From contig JACPRD010000204.1 of NCBI GenBank assembly GCA_016190145.1, positions 1-34,094 of the forward strand: 34,094 bases of DNA, read 5' to 3'. Source of the DNA: Planctomycetota bacterium. GTDB lineage: Bacteria; Planctomycetota; MHYJ01; WSZJ01. The notes below the pieces were generated by a model that searched no databases, was not told the DNA's origin, and saw only the letters and a list, made by a program, of their open reading frames with translations. Positions 1 through 8,252 of this stretch are shown in pieces. Position numbers and translations under genes: made by a program. The stretch's first letter is position 1. Each line of letters starts with the position of its first letter.

Positions 1-1669
1 CCGCCCACACCTCGCCCTTGTGCAGCGCCACGATGTGCTTCACGATCGCCAGCCCCAGCCCCGTCCCCCCCGCCTCCCGCGATCGCGACTTGTCCACCCG
101 GTAGAATCGCTCGAAAAACCGCTTCAGGTCTTTCTCAGGTATCCCGATCCCCGTGTCCTTCACCGTCACGCGAACCCCGTCGCGCTCCCCGTCCGCGCGC
201 ACCTCGATCGAGCCGCCGTGGGGCGTGTAGCGCACCGCGTTCTCGACCAGGTTCGAAAACGCGCGCTCCAGCAGCCCCGCATCCGCCATCAGCCGCGGCA
301 GCCCCGCGGGCGCGTCCACCGCCAGCGAAAGCCCCTTCACACCCGCCGCCCCCGCGTTCGCCTCGACCACCTTCGCCAGCACCTGCGCGACGTCGCAGGC
401 CCGCGGGGTGAATTCCGGACGGCTCTCGAGTTTTCCGAGGTCGAGGAGGTCGTTCACGAGCGCGGTGAGCGTGAGAAGCTGGCGTTCCATGGACGTCAGG
501 AATTCCCGGGCCTGCTCCGGGCGCTCGAGTCCGCCGTCGAGGAGCGTTTCGACGGTGCCGGCGATGACGGCCAGGGGGGTGCGGAGTTCGTGGGAAGCGG
601 CGGCGACGAAGTCGCGGCGCATTTCGGCGAAGCGGGCGGTTTCGGTGACGTCGCGGAGGACGACGACGGCGCCGCCCTGCGGACGGATGGGCTGGGCGTG
701 GACTTCGATGACGCGCAGGGGCGGGCCCGGGAGTTCCGCGCGCGACATGGCTTCGGCGCCTCCGGCCGCGCGGGCCGCGGCTTCTGCGATCGCCTCGGAT
801 CTCACGATGACGCCGATGGGCTGCCCGAGGGCGGCCGCCGGGTCGAGTCCCAGCAGGCGCGCCGCCGCCTGGTTCAGGACGCGCAGCCGCACGCCGGCGT
901 CCACCGCCATCACGGGCTCGGACATCGACGCCAGGATCGCGCCCGCCTCCTCGCGCTCCGTGCTCCGGTCGCGCCGCAGGTCGCGGTTCTCCTCGAGCAG
1001 CCGCTCCGTCCGGCGCGCGAGGTCGCCCAGGACGCCGGCCTGCCCGCGAGGAAAGACGGCCTTGGGTTCGTTCAGGGCCAGGCGCAGCGCGGCGGCGGAC
1101 GTCCAGACGGGCAGGAGCACGAAGGCCGCGAAAAGCGTCGCGGCCGCCCACACGAAAAGTGCGGACCAGCCGAGGAGGGCGCGCGTCTCGCGAAGCGGCG
1201 CGTCCGCTTCCGCAGCCGCCTGCGCGACCCTGACGATCCGCGGTCCCGCTCCCGTCCGCGCCTGGCAGGCGGCGTAGCGCGTGTCGAGTCCGGTGCGGGC
1301 GTCCAGGCGGCGGTGGTACCCGGCGCCCGACAGCGCCGCCGCGGCGACTTCCGGGCGGTCCACGCCCGGCGCGTAGTCCCCCGTGTCGGCGAGCATCTCG
1401 CCCTCCGGCGTGAAGACGGTCAGGCGCAGGCCCGTCGCCCGCGCGAGGAGATCCGCCTTCGCCCGCATCCCCGCGTTCCCCGCCGGGCCCGGCGGCCCGT
1501 CCAGCGCCTCCGCCGTCTCCCGCGCGCGCCGCTCGAGTCCGCCCCGCACGAAGGCCTCGTGCCCCTCCGAAATCTTCCACGCCCCCAGCGCGGCCGTCCC
1601 GGACACGACCGCGGCGGAGAAAACCGCGAGGGTCAGGAAGGCGCGCCTGAAGAGCGGGTCGCGGAGCAT
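1..1669 (-). CDS. phoR: Phosphate-regulon sensor histidine kinase PhoR (3' end cut by window)
   Basis: Membrane sensor kinase that would phosphorylate the adjacent PhoB-type regulator. The start is ATG at 1669, giving MLRDPLFRRAFL and a first membrane helix at about residues 9-30. A periplasmic stretch follows, then a second helix near 155-180, a PAS-like segment, and the HisKA domain with SHELRTPL, in which His360 is the phospho-acceptor. The ATP-binding domain shows DTGIGIP, an F-box (FERFYRVDKS) and the G2 box GTGLGLAIVKH close to the window edge. About 556 codons are visible and only a short C-terminal tail should be missing. It lies 25 bp downstream of phoB as the last visible gene of the pho block. 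Codon ends switch abruptly within the gene: G-ending in the ATPase domain, C-ending around the H-box. The family call is firm; the PhoR name rests on context plus PAS/HisKA order. Confidence 0.93.
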   Translation of the reverse strand, partial: MLRDPLFRRAFLTLAVFSAAVVSGTAALGAWKISEGHEAFVRGGLERRARETAEALDGPPGPAGNAGMRAKADLLARATGLRLTVFTPEGEMLADTGDYAPGVDRPEVAAAALSGAGYHRRLDARTGLDTRYAACQARTGAGPRIVRVAQAAAEADAPLRETRALLGWSALFVWAAATLFAAFVLLPVWTSAAALRLALNEPKAVFPRGQAGVLGDLARRTERLLEENRDLRRDRSTEREEAGAILASMSEPVMAVDAGVRLRVLNQAAARLLGLDPAAALGQPIGVIVRSEAIAEAAARAAGGAEAMSRAELPGPPLRVIEVHAQPIRPQGGAVVVLRDVTETARFAEMRRDFVAAASHELRTPLAVIAGTVETLLDGGLERPEQAREFLTSMERQLLTLTALVNDLLDLGKLESRPEFTPRACDVAQVLAKVVEANAGAAGVKGLSLAVDAPAGLPRLMADAGLLERAFSNLVENAVRYTPHGGSIEVRADGERDGVRVTVKDTGIGIPEKDLKRFFERFYRVDKSRSREAGGTGLGLAIVKHIVALHKGEVWA

Positions 1670-1694
1670 GGGTGGCCCGCGCGCGGGGGGCGCG

Positions 1695-2381
1695 CTACGC
1701 CCCGTCCTGGATGCGGTAGCCGACGCCGCGCACCGTTTCGATCGTCGCGCCCGCGCGGCCGAGCTTCCTTCGCAGAGACGTCACGTGCACGTCGATCGTC
1801 CGGTCGACGACGTGCGCGTCCTCGCCGATGGCCCCGTCGATCAGCCGGTCGCGCGAAAACACCTGGCCGGGACGCCGCATCAGGGCCTGGAGAAGCCGGA
1901 ACTCCGTCGCCGTCAGCGACACCGCCCTTCCCTTCACCAGCACCTCGTGCCGCCCGGGGTCGAGCTGGATCTCCCCGACCGCCACCGCCCCGGCGTCGTC
2001 CTCCGCGGGCGCGGCGCGCCGCAGCAGCGCCTTCACGCGCGCCACGAGCTCGCGCGTCGAGAACGGCTTCGCGACGTAATCGTCCGCCCCCATCTCCAGC
2101 CCCACGACTCGGTCGGATTCCCCGCCCTTCGCCGTGAGCATGATGATCGGAATGCGCGCCGTCCGCGGTTCCGCCCTCAGGCGCCGGCACACCTCGAGCC
2201 CGTCGATCCCGGGCAGCATCAGGTCCAGCAGGATCAGATCCGGCAGGTCCCGCCGCGCCTGCTCGTACCCCGTGCCGCCGTCCGTCGCGGCGCGCACCTT
2301 CCAACCCTCCCGCTCGAGGTTGAACTTCACCAGCGAGACCAGGTCCGGTTCGTCGTCGATCAGCAGGATGGAGGCCGCCAT
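1695..2381 (-). CDS. phoB: Phosphate regulon response regulator PhoB/PhoP (OmpR family)
   Basis: DNA-binding response regulator, 228 aa. The start chosen is ATG at 2381 (MAASILLIDDEPD); an in-frame codon further upstream lies inside phoU and would add 13 non-conserved residues. The receiver domain has the acidic pair D9/D10, phospho-acceptor D53 (LLDLMLPGIDG), T83 and K105 (KPFSTREL). The C-terminal winged helix (about residues 130-228) ends RTIDVHVTSLRRKLG...TVRGVGYRI, typical of OmpR/PhoB proteins. The gene begins 1 bp after the phoU stop and is followed by phoR 25 bp later. Once phosphorylated by PhoR it should bind repeats such as those at 7115-7142 ahead of pstS. Family knowledge supports this pairing; the binding itself is inferred. 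Confidence 0.96.
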   Translation of the reverse strand: MAASILLIDDEPDLVSLVKFNLEREGWKVRAATDGGTGYEQARRDLPDLILLDLMLPGIDGLEVCRRLRAEPRTARIPIIMLTAKGGESDRVVGLEMGADDYVAKPFSTRELVARVKALLRRAAPAEDDAGAVAVGEIQLDPGRHEVLVKGRAVSLTATEFRLLQALMRRPGQVFSRDRLIDGAIGEDAHVVDRTIDVHVTSLRRKLGRAGATIETVRGVGYRIQDGA

Positions 2382-2382
2382 G

Positions 2383-3072
2383 TCACTCCGCGGGCGCGCC
2401 CGGAGCCGCCCCCTCCCCATGGTGGTGCCTCACGTCCCTCGCCTCGACCATGTAAATCACCTCTTCCGCTATGTTCGTCGCATGGTCCCCGATCCGCTCC
2501 AGGTTCCGCGAGATCAGCACGATGCACAGCCCGCGGCGGATCGTCTTCTGGTCCGACTCCATCATCGCGAGCATCTCGTCGAAAATCCGCCGCTTGCACG
2601 CGTCCACCTTGTCGTCCATCTCCAGCACCTTGCGCGCCATGCTCGCGTCCTGCCGCACGAACCCGTCCAGCGCTTCCCGCAGCATCTCCTGGCAGATCTC
2701 CGCCATCAGCGGCAGGTCCACCAGCGGCACCAGCGGCGGCCCCCCCGCGATCAGGTGGTGCGTCGTCTCGATGATGTTGATCGCCTGGTCCGCAATCCGC
2801 TCGAGATCGCTCGAGATGCGGCTGGCCATGAACAGGAAGCGGAGGTCGGTGGCCATCGGCTGCCGCAGCGCGATCAGCTTGAGCGCACGGTCGTCGATCA
2901 CGATCTGCAGGTCGTTCACCTCGCGCTCGAGCTTCTCCAGCTCCGCCCGGTCCGCCTCCGTCCGCGCGAACAGGTCCTTCGCCGAGAGGTGGATCATCCT
3001 CTCGACGGACCCCCCCATGCGGAGGAGCCTCTCCTTCAGCTGCGCCAGGTCTTCGTCGAAGTGCCGTTTCAT
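2383..3072 (-). CDS. phoU: Phosphate signalling/transport accessory protein PhoU
   Basis: PhoU, 229 aa, the cytoplasmic all-helical protein that links Pst transporter state to PhoR activity. The start is ATG at 3072, overlapping the TAA of the upstream pstB as TAATG. The protein opens [20 protein letters not shown]. It contains the two repeated metal-site helices of the family, DLERIADQAINIIE and NLERIGDHATNIAEE, one in each three-helix half, together with LRFLFMASRIS. Length and duplicated organisation are normal. The stop is separated by one base from the phoB ATG, so translation is probably coupled. The tail GEGAAPGAPAE is unstructured and not conserved. Confidence 0.96.
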   Translation of the reverse strand: MKRHFDEDLAQLKERLLRMGGSVERMIHLSAKDLFARTEADRAELEKLEREVNDLQIVIDDRALKLIALRQPMATDLRFLFMASRISSDLERIADQAINIIETTHHLIAGGPPLVPLVDLPLMAEICQEMLREALDGFVRQDASMARKVLEMDDKVDACKRRIFDEMLAMMESDQKTIRRGLCIVLISRNLERIGDHATNIAEEVIYMVEARDVRHHHGEGAAPGAPAE

Positions 3073-3815
3073 TAGCCGTACCGCCCCGTGATGTACTCCT
3101 CGGTCCGCTTGTCCGTCGGCGCCGTGAAGATCGTCTGCGTCTCGCCGAATTCCACCAGCTCGCCGAGGAGCATGAAGCCGGTGAAGTCGCTGACCCGGGC
3201 GGCCTGCTGCATGTTGTGCGTCACGATCACGATCGTGTAGTCGCGCTTCAATTCTAGCATCAGCTCCTCGATGTTCTGCGTCGCCATGGGATCCAGGGCC
3301 GAGCAGGGCTCGTCCATGAGGAGGATATCGGGGGCCACGGCGAGCAGCCGGGAGATGCACAGCCGCTGCTGCTGCTCCGCCGAGAGGGAGAGGGCCGGCG
3401 CGGTCAGGCGGTCGCCGACGTCGTTCCAGAGCTGGGTGGCCTGAAGGGCTTTCTTGACGGCGGCGCGGAGGCCGTCGCCGCTCGCGAGGCCGTGGATCCG
3501 GGGGCCGTAGCCGACGTTTTCCTGGACGCTGAGGGGGAAGGGGTTGGGGCGCTGGAAGACCATGCCGACGCGCTTGCGGAGTTCGGTGAGGTCGTAGTGG
3601 TCGTAGATATTGCGCCCCTCGAACAGGACTTCTCCCTCGACGCGGCAGCCTTCGACGAGGTCGTTCATGCGGTTGAAGCAGCGGAGCATGGTCGACTTGC
3701 CGCAGCCCGACGGGCCGATGATGGCCGTGATGGACCGCGGCTGGATCTTCATCGAGACGCCTTTCAGCGCGTTGAAGTCGCCGTACCAGAGCCGGACGTT
3801 CCGGGCCTCGAGCAT
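3072..3815 (-). CDS. pstB: Phosphate ABC transporter ATPase PstB (copy with LSAEQ signature)
   Basis: ATPase subunit of the Pst importer, 247 aa, ATG at 3815 overlapping the preceding pstB stop (TAATG). It has Walker [10 protein letters not shown], a normal Q-loop ([18 protein letters not shown]), Walker [14 protein letters not shown] and the H-loop [13 protein letters not shown]. The ABC signature reads [13 protein letters not shown] rather than LSGGQ; I checked this on the nucleotides near 3370-3385. Family proteins with SxEQQQ in this place exist as far as I recall, but LSGGQ contacts ATP in the partner site, so the change should weaken one site of a dimer. The neighbouring pstB has the opposite pattern (good signature, no Q-loop glutamine). 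The two may form a heterodimer. Confidence 0.94.
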   Translation of the reverse strand: MLEARNVRLWYGDFNALKGVSMKIQPRSITAIIGPSGCGKSTMLRCFNRMNDLVEGCRVEGEVLFEGRNIYDHYDLTELRKRVGMVFQRPNPFPLSVQENVGYGPRIHGLASGDGLRAAVKKALQATQLWNDVGDRLTAPALSLSAEQQQRLCISRLLAVAPDILLMDEPCSALDPMATQNIEELMLELKRDYTIVIVTHNMQQAARVSDFTGFMLLGELVEFGETQTIFTAPTDKRTEEYITGRYG

Positions 3816-4570
3816 TACCCGAACCTCCCGACGATGTAGTCGTTCGTCCGGGAGTCGCGGGGGGAGGTGAAGATGTCGGCGGTGGGGCCCTCTTCGACGA
3901 GTTCGCCCATGAGGAAGAACGCCGTCCTGTCGCTCGCGCGGGCGGCCTGCTTGACGTTGTTGGTCACGAGCACGACCGTCAGCGACGACTTCAGGTCCTG
4001 CATCGCTTCCTCGATTTTCGCCGTGGAGATCGGGTCGAGCCCCGAGCACGGCTCGTCGAGCAGGAGGACCTGGGGCTCGAGGGCGAGCGTGCGCGCGAGG
4101 CAGAGGCGCTGCTGCTGCCCTCCGGAGAGCTTGAGCCCGGAGACGTTCAGGCGGTCCTTGACCTCCTCCCAGAGGACCGCGGCGCGCAGCGTGCGCTCGA
4201 CGATCTCGTCGAGCTTTGCGCGGGACCGGACGCCGAGCAGTTTCGGGCCGAACACGACGTTTTCGTAGACCGACCGGGGAAGCGGGATAGGCACGGCGAA
4301 GACCATGCCGGCGCGGCGGCGGAGGTCGGCCACGTCGGTCTCGGTCGCGTACACGTCGCGCCCGTCGAGCGACAGGCCCCCCGTCACGCCGAGGCCGGGC
4401 GCCAGGTCCGACAGCCGGTTGATGCAGCGCAGGAACGTCGTCTTGCCGCTTCCCGCCGGCCCGATGATCGCCGTGATCTTGTTCCGCCGGATCGCGAGAT
4501 CGACGCCCCGGAGCACCGCCGAGCCGCCGTAAGAGACTCCGAATCCCCTGGCCTCGATGATTGCGTTCAC
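3815..4570 (-). CDS. pstB: Phosphate ABC transporter ATPase PstB paralogue (Q-loop lacks Gln)
   Basis: Second PstB-type ATPase, 251 aa. The start is a GTG at 4570 whose last bases overlap the pstA TGA (GTGA); no in-frame ATG fits better. It opens [16 protein letters not shown]. It carries Walker [10 protein letters not shown], signature [16 protein letters not shown], Walker [14 protein letters not shown] and an H-loop position filled by [13 protein letters not shown], where the usual His of TH/SHN is Asn. The Q-loop reads [18 protein letters not shown], with Ala where Gln is expected. Two active-site elements (Q-loop Gln, H-loop His) are thus altered while the signature is intact, the mirror image of the downstream copy. 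It sits between pstA and the other pstB inside one operon. Confidence 0.92.
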   Translation of the reverse strand: MNAIIEARGFGVSYGGSAVLRGVDLAIRRNKITAIIGPAGSGKTTFLRCINRLSDLAPGLGVTGGLSLDGRDVYATETDVADLRRRAGMVFAVPIPLPRSVYENVVFGPKLLGVRSRAKLDEIVERTLRAAVLWEEVKDRLNVSGLKLSGGQQQRLCLARTLALEPQVLLLDEPCSGLDPISTAKIEEAMQDLKSSLTVVLVTNNVKQAARASDRTAFFLMGELVEEGPTADIFTSPRDSRTNDYIVGRFG

Positions 4571-5409
4571 CGGTACCTCGCGAGAAACCGGTGCATGAGC
4601 GTGTAGGCCCCGACGTTGATCACGAGAATCGAGAGGACGAGGATCGCGGCCGTGCCGAACGCGTTCTTCTCGGAGAGGCCTTCGACGGCGAGCAGGTAGA
4701 AGTGGACGGCCAGCGTGCGGACCGAATCGCCGGGAGAGGTCGGTACGCTGTCCGGCAGGACCGTGCCCGCCGTGAAAATGACGGCCGCGGTCTCGGACAT
4801 CGAGCGGCCCATCGCGAGCACGATTCCGGTAACGATGCCGGGGAGCGAGCCGGGGATCACGACGCGCAGCACCATCTGCCACCGCGTGGCGCCGAGCGCG
4901 TACGAGACTTCGCGGTACTGCGGCGGGACGGCGCGAAGGGCGACCTCGCTCGTGCGGATGATGGTCGGAAGGGACATGAGCGCCAGCGTCAGGGCGCCGG
5001 AGAGGATCGACCAGCGGAATCCGAGCGCGACGACGAAGAACACGTAGCCGAACAGGCCGAAGATGATGGACGGAATGCCCGCGAGGCAGTCGGCGCCGAA
5101 ACGGATGACGCGCGTGACCCAGTTCTCGCGCGTGTACTCCACGAGGAAGATCGACGTCCCCACGCCGAGCGGCGTGGCGATGAGGACGGCGCCGAGGATG
5201 ACCCAGAGAGTCCCCACGATCACCGGAAAGATCCCCCCCTCGCGTCCGGCGCCCTCCGGCGCGGAAAACAGGAACCCCGGAGTGATCGCCGGAAGCCCCT
5301 TCACAAGAACCCACCCGATGATGACGCACAGCGTTCCGACCGTGCCCAGCGTCACGGCCCAGAGAAACGTCAGGACGGAATAGTGGACGACCTTCGGGGG
5401 AATCCTCAA
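4567..5409 (-). CDS. pstA: Phosphate ABC transporter permease PstA
   Basis: Inner-membrane permease of the Pst importer, 280 aa. The likely start is TTG at 5409, overlapping the pstC TGA as TTGA and giving [17 protein letters not shown]; the longer open frame upstream is low-complexity Arg/Pro sequence opposite pstC and is not used. It shows hydrophobic helices from residue ~10 ([20 protein letters not shown]), the LVEYTRENW segment, [15 protein letters not shown], and the EAA-type cytoplasmic loop [23 protein letters not shown] in two parts, then [21 protein letters not shown]. These are standard PstA landmarks. It ends HRFLARYR, overlapping the next gene by 4 bp. Confidence 0.93.
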   Translation of the reverse strand: MRIPPKVVHYSVLTFLWAVTLGTVGTLCVIIGWVLVKGLPAITPGFLFSAPEGAGREGGIFPVIVGTLWVILGAVLIATPLGVGTSIFLVEYTRENWVTRVIRFGADCLAGIPSIIFGLFGYVFFVVALGFRWSILSGALTLALMSLPTIIRTSEVALRAVPPQYREVSYALGATRWQMVLRVVIPGSLPGIVTGIVLAMGRSMSETAAVIFTAGTVLPDSVPTSPGDSVRTLAVHFYLLAVEGLSEKNAFGTAAILVLSILVINVGAYTLMHRFLARYR

Positions 5410-6260
5410 TCGCGCTTCCCCACCCGCGCGATGGCGTTGGCGAGGGTGTTCAGGCACATGATGATGACGAAGAGGACGACGCCGGTGGCGAAGAGGGCTT
5501 CGCGGTGTTCGCCGTCGGCGTAGGACATTTCGAGGGCGATGTTGGACGTGAGGGTCCGGACGGCGTCGAGGGGGGACCGGGGGATCTGGACGGAGTTGCC
5601 GGTGACCATGATGACGGCCATGGTTTCGCCGATGGCGCGTCCCATGCCGAGGATGACGGCGGCGACGATGCCCGCGCGGGCGGCGGGAAGGGTCACGCGC
5701 CAGGTGGTCTGCCATCCGGTCGCGCCGAGGGCGAAGGACCCCTCGCGGTAGCTTCGGGGGACGGCGCGGAGGGCGTCGACGGAGATTGCGATCACGGTCG
5801 GGAGGATCATGATGCCGAGGATGATCGAGCCCGCGAGCACGGACGCGCCGCGGCCGCCGATGTGCTCGCGGATGAACGGCAGGAGGACGAGCATTCCCAT
5901 GAATCCGAAGACCACGCTCGGAATGCCGGCGAGCAGTTCGATCGCGGGCTTGAAGAAGGTCACGACGCGACGGGGCGCGAATTCCGACAGGAAAATCGCG
6001 GATCCCAGCCCGACCGGCACGCCGATGACGAGCGCCCCGCCGGTCACGGCGGCGCTTCCGACGATCATCGCGAACACGCCGAAACGGGCGGGCTCCGCGT
6101 TCGGCTGCCACTCGGTCCCGAACAGAAACGAGCCGAGGCCGTGGCGGAAGATGACGGGCAGCCCTTCCTTCATGATGAACGTGGTGATCACGGCGAGGGC
6201 GCCGACGGCGGACATCGCCAGGCCCAGGAGGATCAGACGGATGGCCGTTTCCTGCTTCAT
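5406..6260 (-). CDS. pstC: Phosphate ABC transporter permease PstC
   Basis: Partner permease of PstA, 284 aa. ATG at 6260 overlaps the pstS stop (ATGA), fixing the start MKQETAIRLILLG. It contains six predicted helices, a periplasmic loop FRHGLGSFLFGTEWQPN that is characteristic of PstC, the VGLGSAIFLSEFAP segment, GIPSVVFGFMGMLVLLPF, the EAA loop YREGSFALGATGWQT, and GMGRAIGETMAVIMVTGN. Length is a little short for the family but all landmarks are present. Translation is coupled to pstS on one side and pstA on the other. Confidence 0.94.
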   Translation of the reverse strand: MKQETAIRLILLGLAMSAVGALAVITTFIMKEGLPVIFRHGLGSFLFGTEWQPNAEPARFGVFAMIVGSAAVTGGALVIGVPVGLGSAIFLSEFAPRRVVTFFKPAIELLAGIPSVVFGFMGMLVLLPFIREHIGGRGASVLAGSIILGIMILPTVIAISVDALRAVPRSYREGSFALGATGWQTTWRVTLPAARAGIVAAVILGMGRAIGETMAVIMVTGNSVQIPRSPLDAVRTLTSNIALEMSYADGEHREALFATGVVLFVIIMCLNTLANAIARVGKRD

Positions 6261-7066
6261 TTCAGCGGAATCAGCCCCGCATCCGCGATCAGTTTCTGGC
6301 CCTCGGGGCTGAGCGCGAATTCGATGAACGATTTCGCGAGGGGCGTCGGTTCGCCCCTGGTGAGGAAGAAGTCGGTCGCCGAGATCGGGAATTTCCCGTC
6401 GCGGACGTTCTGGATCGTGGCCTCGACCCCGTCCACGGCGAGTGCGTGCACCGAGGCGTCGACCATCACGAACGACACGTAACCGATCGCGTGGGGATCC
6501 GTGGCCACCGCCAGCTGGCAGGCGCCGTTCGAGTTCTGGAACTGCGCCGATTTCGTCAGCCTGCCCTTGATCCCGAGAATCCTGTCGAACGCGCTCCTCG
6601 TCCCGCTGCTCTCCTCGCGGGCGATCACGGAAATCGCATGGTCCGCGCCGCCGACGTCAGCCCAGTTGGAGAACGTCCCGTCGAAAATCTTCATCACCTG
6701 GTCCTTCGTGAGACCCTTCACCGGATTCCCGGGATGCACCACCACCGCGATTCCGTCCCTGGAGATGGCCGTGGACTTGAGCGAAGCGGCCGTCGCGGGG
6801 AGTTCGACGACGTCGGCCATGCCGATGTCGCAGGATCCCTCGTTCGTGCTCTTGATGCCGACGATCGAGCCGATCGAGTGGATGTCGATCTTTACGTTCG
6901 GGTTCTTCGCCTGGAACCCCTTCGCGAGCTTGTCCGCCACCGGTGCGAAGGCGGTGGAACCCGCGAGGGTCAGCTTGTTGGATTGCGACCCTCTGGACCC
7001 GCAGCCCGCCGCCAGAAGCCCCGCCGCCAGGAAACCCGCCGCCAGAACCGCCAGAAACCTGCGCAT
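6257..7066 (-). CDS. pstS: Phosphate-binding lipoprotein PstS
   Basis: Periplasmic phosphate-binding protein of the Pst system, 269 aa. ATG at 7066 is preferred over an in-frame TTG at 7081 because a Shine-Dalgarno-like GAGGGG lies about 7 bases ahead of it. The signal peptide MRRFLAVLAAGFLAAGLLAAGC ends in a lipobox with Cys22, so it is probably lipid-anchored. The mature part begins KLTLAGSTAFAPVADKLAKGF, with the typical SGTRSAF phosphate-binding loop (REESSGTRSAFDRIL) and a C-terminal FALSPEGQKLIADAGLIPL. It is the first gene of the operon and is preceded by a Pho box at 7115-7142. Confidence 0.95.
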   Translation of the reverse strand: MRRFLAVLAAGFLAAGLLAAGCGSRGSQSNKLTLAGSTAFAPVADKLAKGFQAKNPNVKIDIHSIGSIVGIKSTNEGSCDIGMADVVELPATAASLKSTAISRDGIAVVVHPGNPVKGLTKDQVMKIFDGTFSNWADVGGADHAISVIAREESSGTRSAFDRILGIKGRLTKSAQFQNSNGACQLAVATDPHAIGYVSFVMVDASVHALAVDGVEATIQNVRDGKFPISATDFFLTRGEPTPLAKSFIEFALSPEGQKLIADAGLIPLK

Positions 7067-7114
7067 CACGATTCCCCTCAAACCAGGTTCGTGAGGCGGA
7101 GATTAGGGACGCAC

Positions 7115-7142
7115 GGTTAAGAACGTGTTAAGGACACGCTAA
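7115..7142 (-). promoter_or_regulatory. Pho box ahead of pstS: three 11-bp-phased TTAnCn repeats
   Basis: On the minus strand the sequence reads TTAGCG-N5-TTAACA-N5-TTAACC, three direct repeats with exact 11-bp spacing (7142-7137, 7131-7126, 7120-7115). Period and core match the known PhoP/PhoB-type half sites (TTAACA in Bacillus, 11-bp period in enterics). A TAATCT that could serve as the -10 lies at 7105-7100, and the pstS ATG is about 48 bases from the last repeat. The repeats are seen; binding by the regulator encoded at 1695-2381 is inferred. Confidence 0.75.
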
Positions 7143-7158
7143 AAATCCGAAATCCGAC

Positions 7159-7938
7159 CTATCGCGGCTGCACGGTTCCAGGCCCGAAACTGCCGCCTCC
7201 CCCGTCCCCCGTCTGCACCATCCGAGGCGGACCCCAGTACTGCTTCATGTACTCGTCGTACTTCACCTGCTGCTCCGCGGTCAGGACCTGCTTCACCTGC
7301 ACGTCCGTCTCCTTCCGAAGTTCCTGCACCTTCTGCCAGGGGTTCTCCCCTTCCTTGCGCGTACTCCAGATCTCCATCTGCTGCGCCGAAGCCGCCGTCA
7401 GCAGCTGCGCGACATGGTCCTTCTGCTGCGCCGACAGCTGCAGGCGCTCTGTCAGGTCCGCCACCGCGCGATCCGTGCGCGCCTTCGCCCAGTCCGCAGC
7501 GCGCTTCTTCTCCGCCTCCTGCCGCTCCTTCTCCTTCGCCGCCAGCACGTCCTCCACGACCTTGCGCATCGCCTCCTCCTCGGGCGGCGCGGATTCCCTT
7601 GCGCCATCCGGCGGCTGGCCGTCCGCCGGGGGAGCCGAAGCGCGTTCGTTCACGGTATCCATCTCGTCGCGGAGCCGACGGACCTCCCGGATGGCGTCCC
7701 CGAGCGTCTCGAGACGCGCGACGCTCGCCGGCGCGTCCGTGCCGCCCTCCGCGTCCTTCCGGGACGGATCCGGCGCCGCGGCCGGCGGTACCGCCACGGT
7801 TTTTTCAAGCCCCGCCAGCCGCGCCTCGAGCTTCTCGAGCTGGTCGTTGGCCTGGCGGAGCTGAACGGAAGAGAACACGACGCCGGCCGAGGCGGCGACG
7901 GCGACGAGAAGAGACAGGGCGGTCAGGGCCTTGCTCAT
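7159..7938 (-). CDS. Membrane-anchored coiled-coil protein with two LTxxQ-like motifs (Spy/CpxP-like)
   Basis: Hypothetical protein of 259 aa starting at ATG 7938 (MSKALTALSLLV); an in-frame ATG at 7971 would put the hydrophobic helix unusually deep. Residues 5-27 form one membrane helix or uncleaved signal, 23-48 a short coiled coil, and ~50-120 a Pro/Ala-rich linker. The rest is a charged helical domain with LSAQQ (168-172) and LTAEQ (219-223), the spacing and helical context of Spy/CpxP-type periplasmic chaperone domains, ending in a Gly-rich tail. It faces away from the ABC exporter at 8253. A TATCAT -10-like hexamer at 7975-7970 precedes it. No terminator separates it from pstS, so some read-through into the pho operon is possible. 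Function unknown. Confidence 0.8.
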   Translation of the reverse strand: MSKALTALSLLVAVAASAGVVFSSVQLRQANDQLEKLEARLAGLEKTVAVPPAAAPDPSRKDAEGGTDAPASVARLETLGDAIREVRRLRDEMDTVNERASAPPADGQPPDGARESAPPEEEAMRKVVEDVLAAKEKERQEAEKKRAADWAKARTDRAVADLTERLQLSAQQKDHVAQLLTAASAQQMEIWSTRKEGENPWQKVQELRKETDVQVKQVLTAEQQVKYDEYMKQYWGPPRMVQTGDGGGGSFGPGTVQPR

Positions 7939-8252
7939 GGGTTCACCCGGAGGATGAGAGTCGCCCCTCATGATACACCGGATTCGCTTCGCGGCGGGGG
8001 CCCGAACCGGACCTCCGTCCCGGGCCCCGCGAGCACGGAGGCGACGGACGCTTCGATTCCAGAGACGACGAGCACGGCGAGATCGGCCGGCATGGACGGG
8101 GTCTCCTGATCCTGGTTTCCTGGGGGATCGGAGTACCCGAGAACTCGGAGTTTATGCATCCGATTCCCCGGCGTGCCCGGAACGCCGTCCCGATGTCGTA
8201 AAATGCCCCCCTCCTTCGAACCCCGCCCCCGCCTCGAGCGATCAACCGGCCC
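7939..8252. other. Divergent intergenic region between coiled-coil gene and ABC exporter
   Basis: About 314 bp without a convincing gene; frames that cross it have no recognisable domain and no separate ribosome site. It should hold the promoters for both neighbours: TATCAT on the minus strand at 7975-7970, and TAAAAT followed by GCCCCCCTCC on the plus strand at 8199-8215. Confidence 0.55.
8199..8204 (+). promoter_or_regulatory. Putative -10 element TAAAAT ahead of the ABC exporter
   Basis: TAAAAT followed directly by GCCCCCCTCC, 48 bases upstream of the ATG at 8253. The same arrangement (TAnAATGCCC) recurs at 11000 and 29341 ahead of two other plus-strand genes, which supports a promoter. 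No clear -35 at 17 bp. Confidence 0.45.

Noticed and set aside
20..2137. 705-residue plus-strand frame over phoR/phoB
   Set aside because: Opposite to HisKA, ATPase and receiver motifs; product is Arg/His-rich and motif-free.
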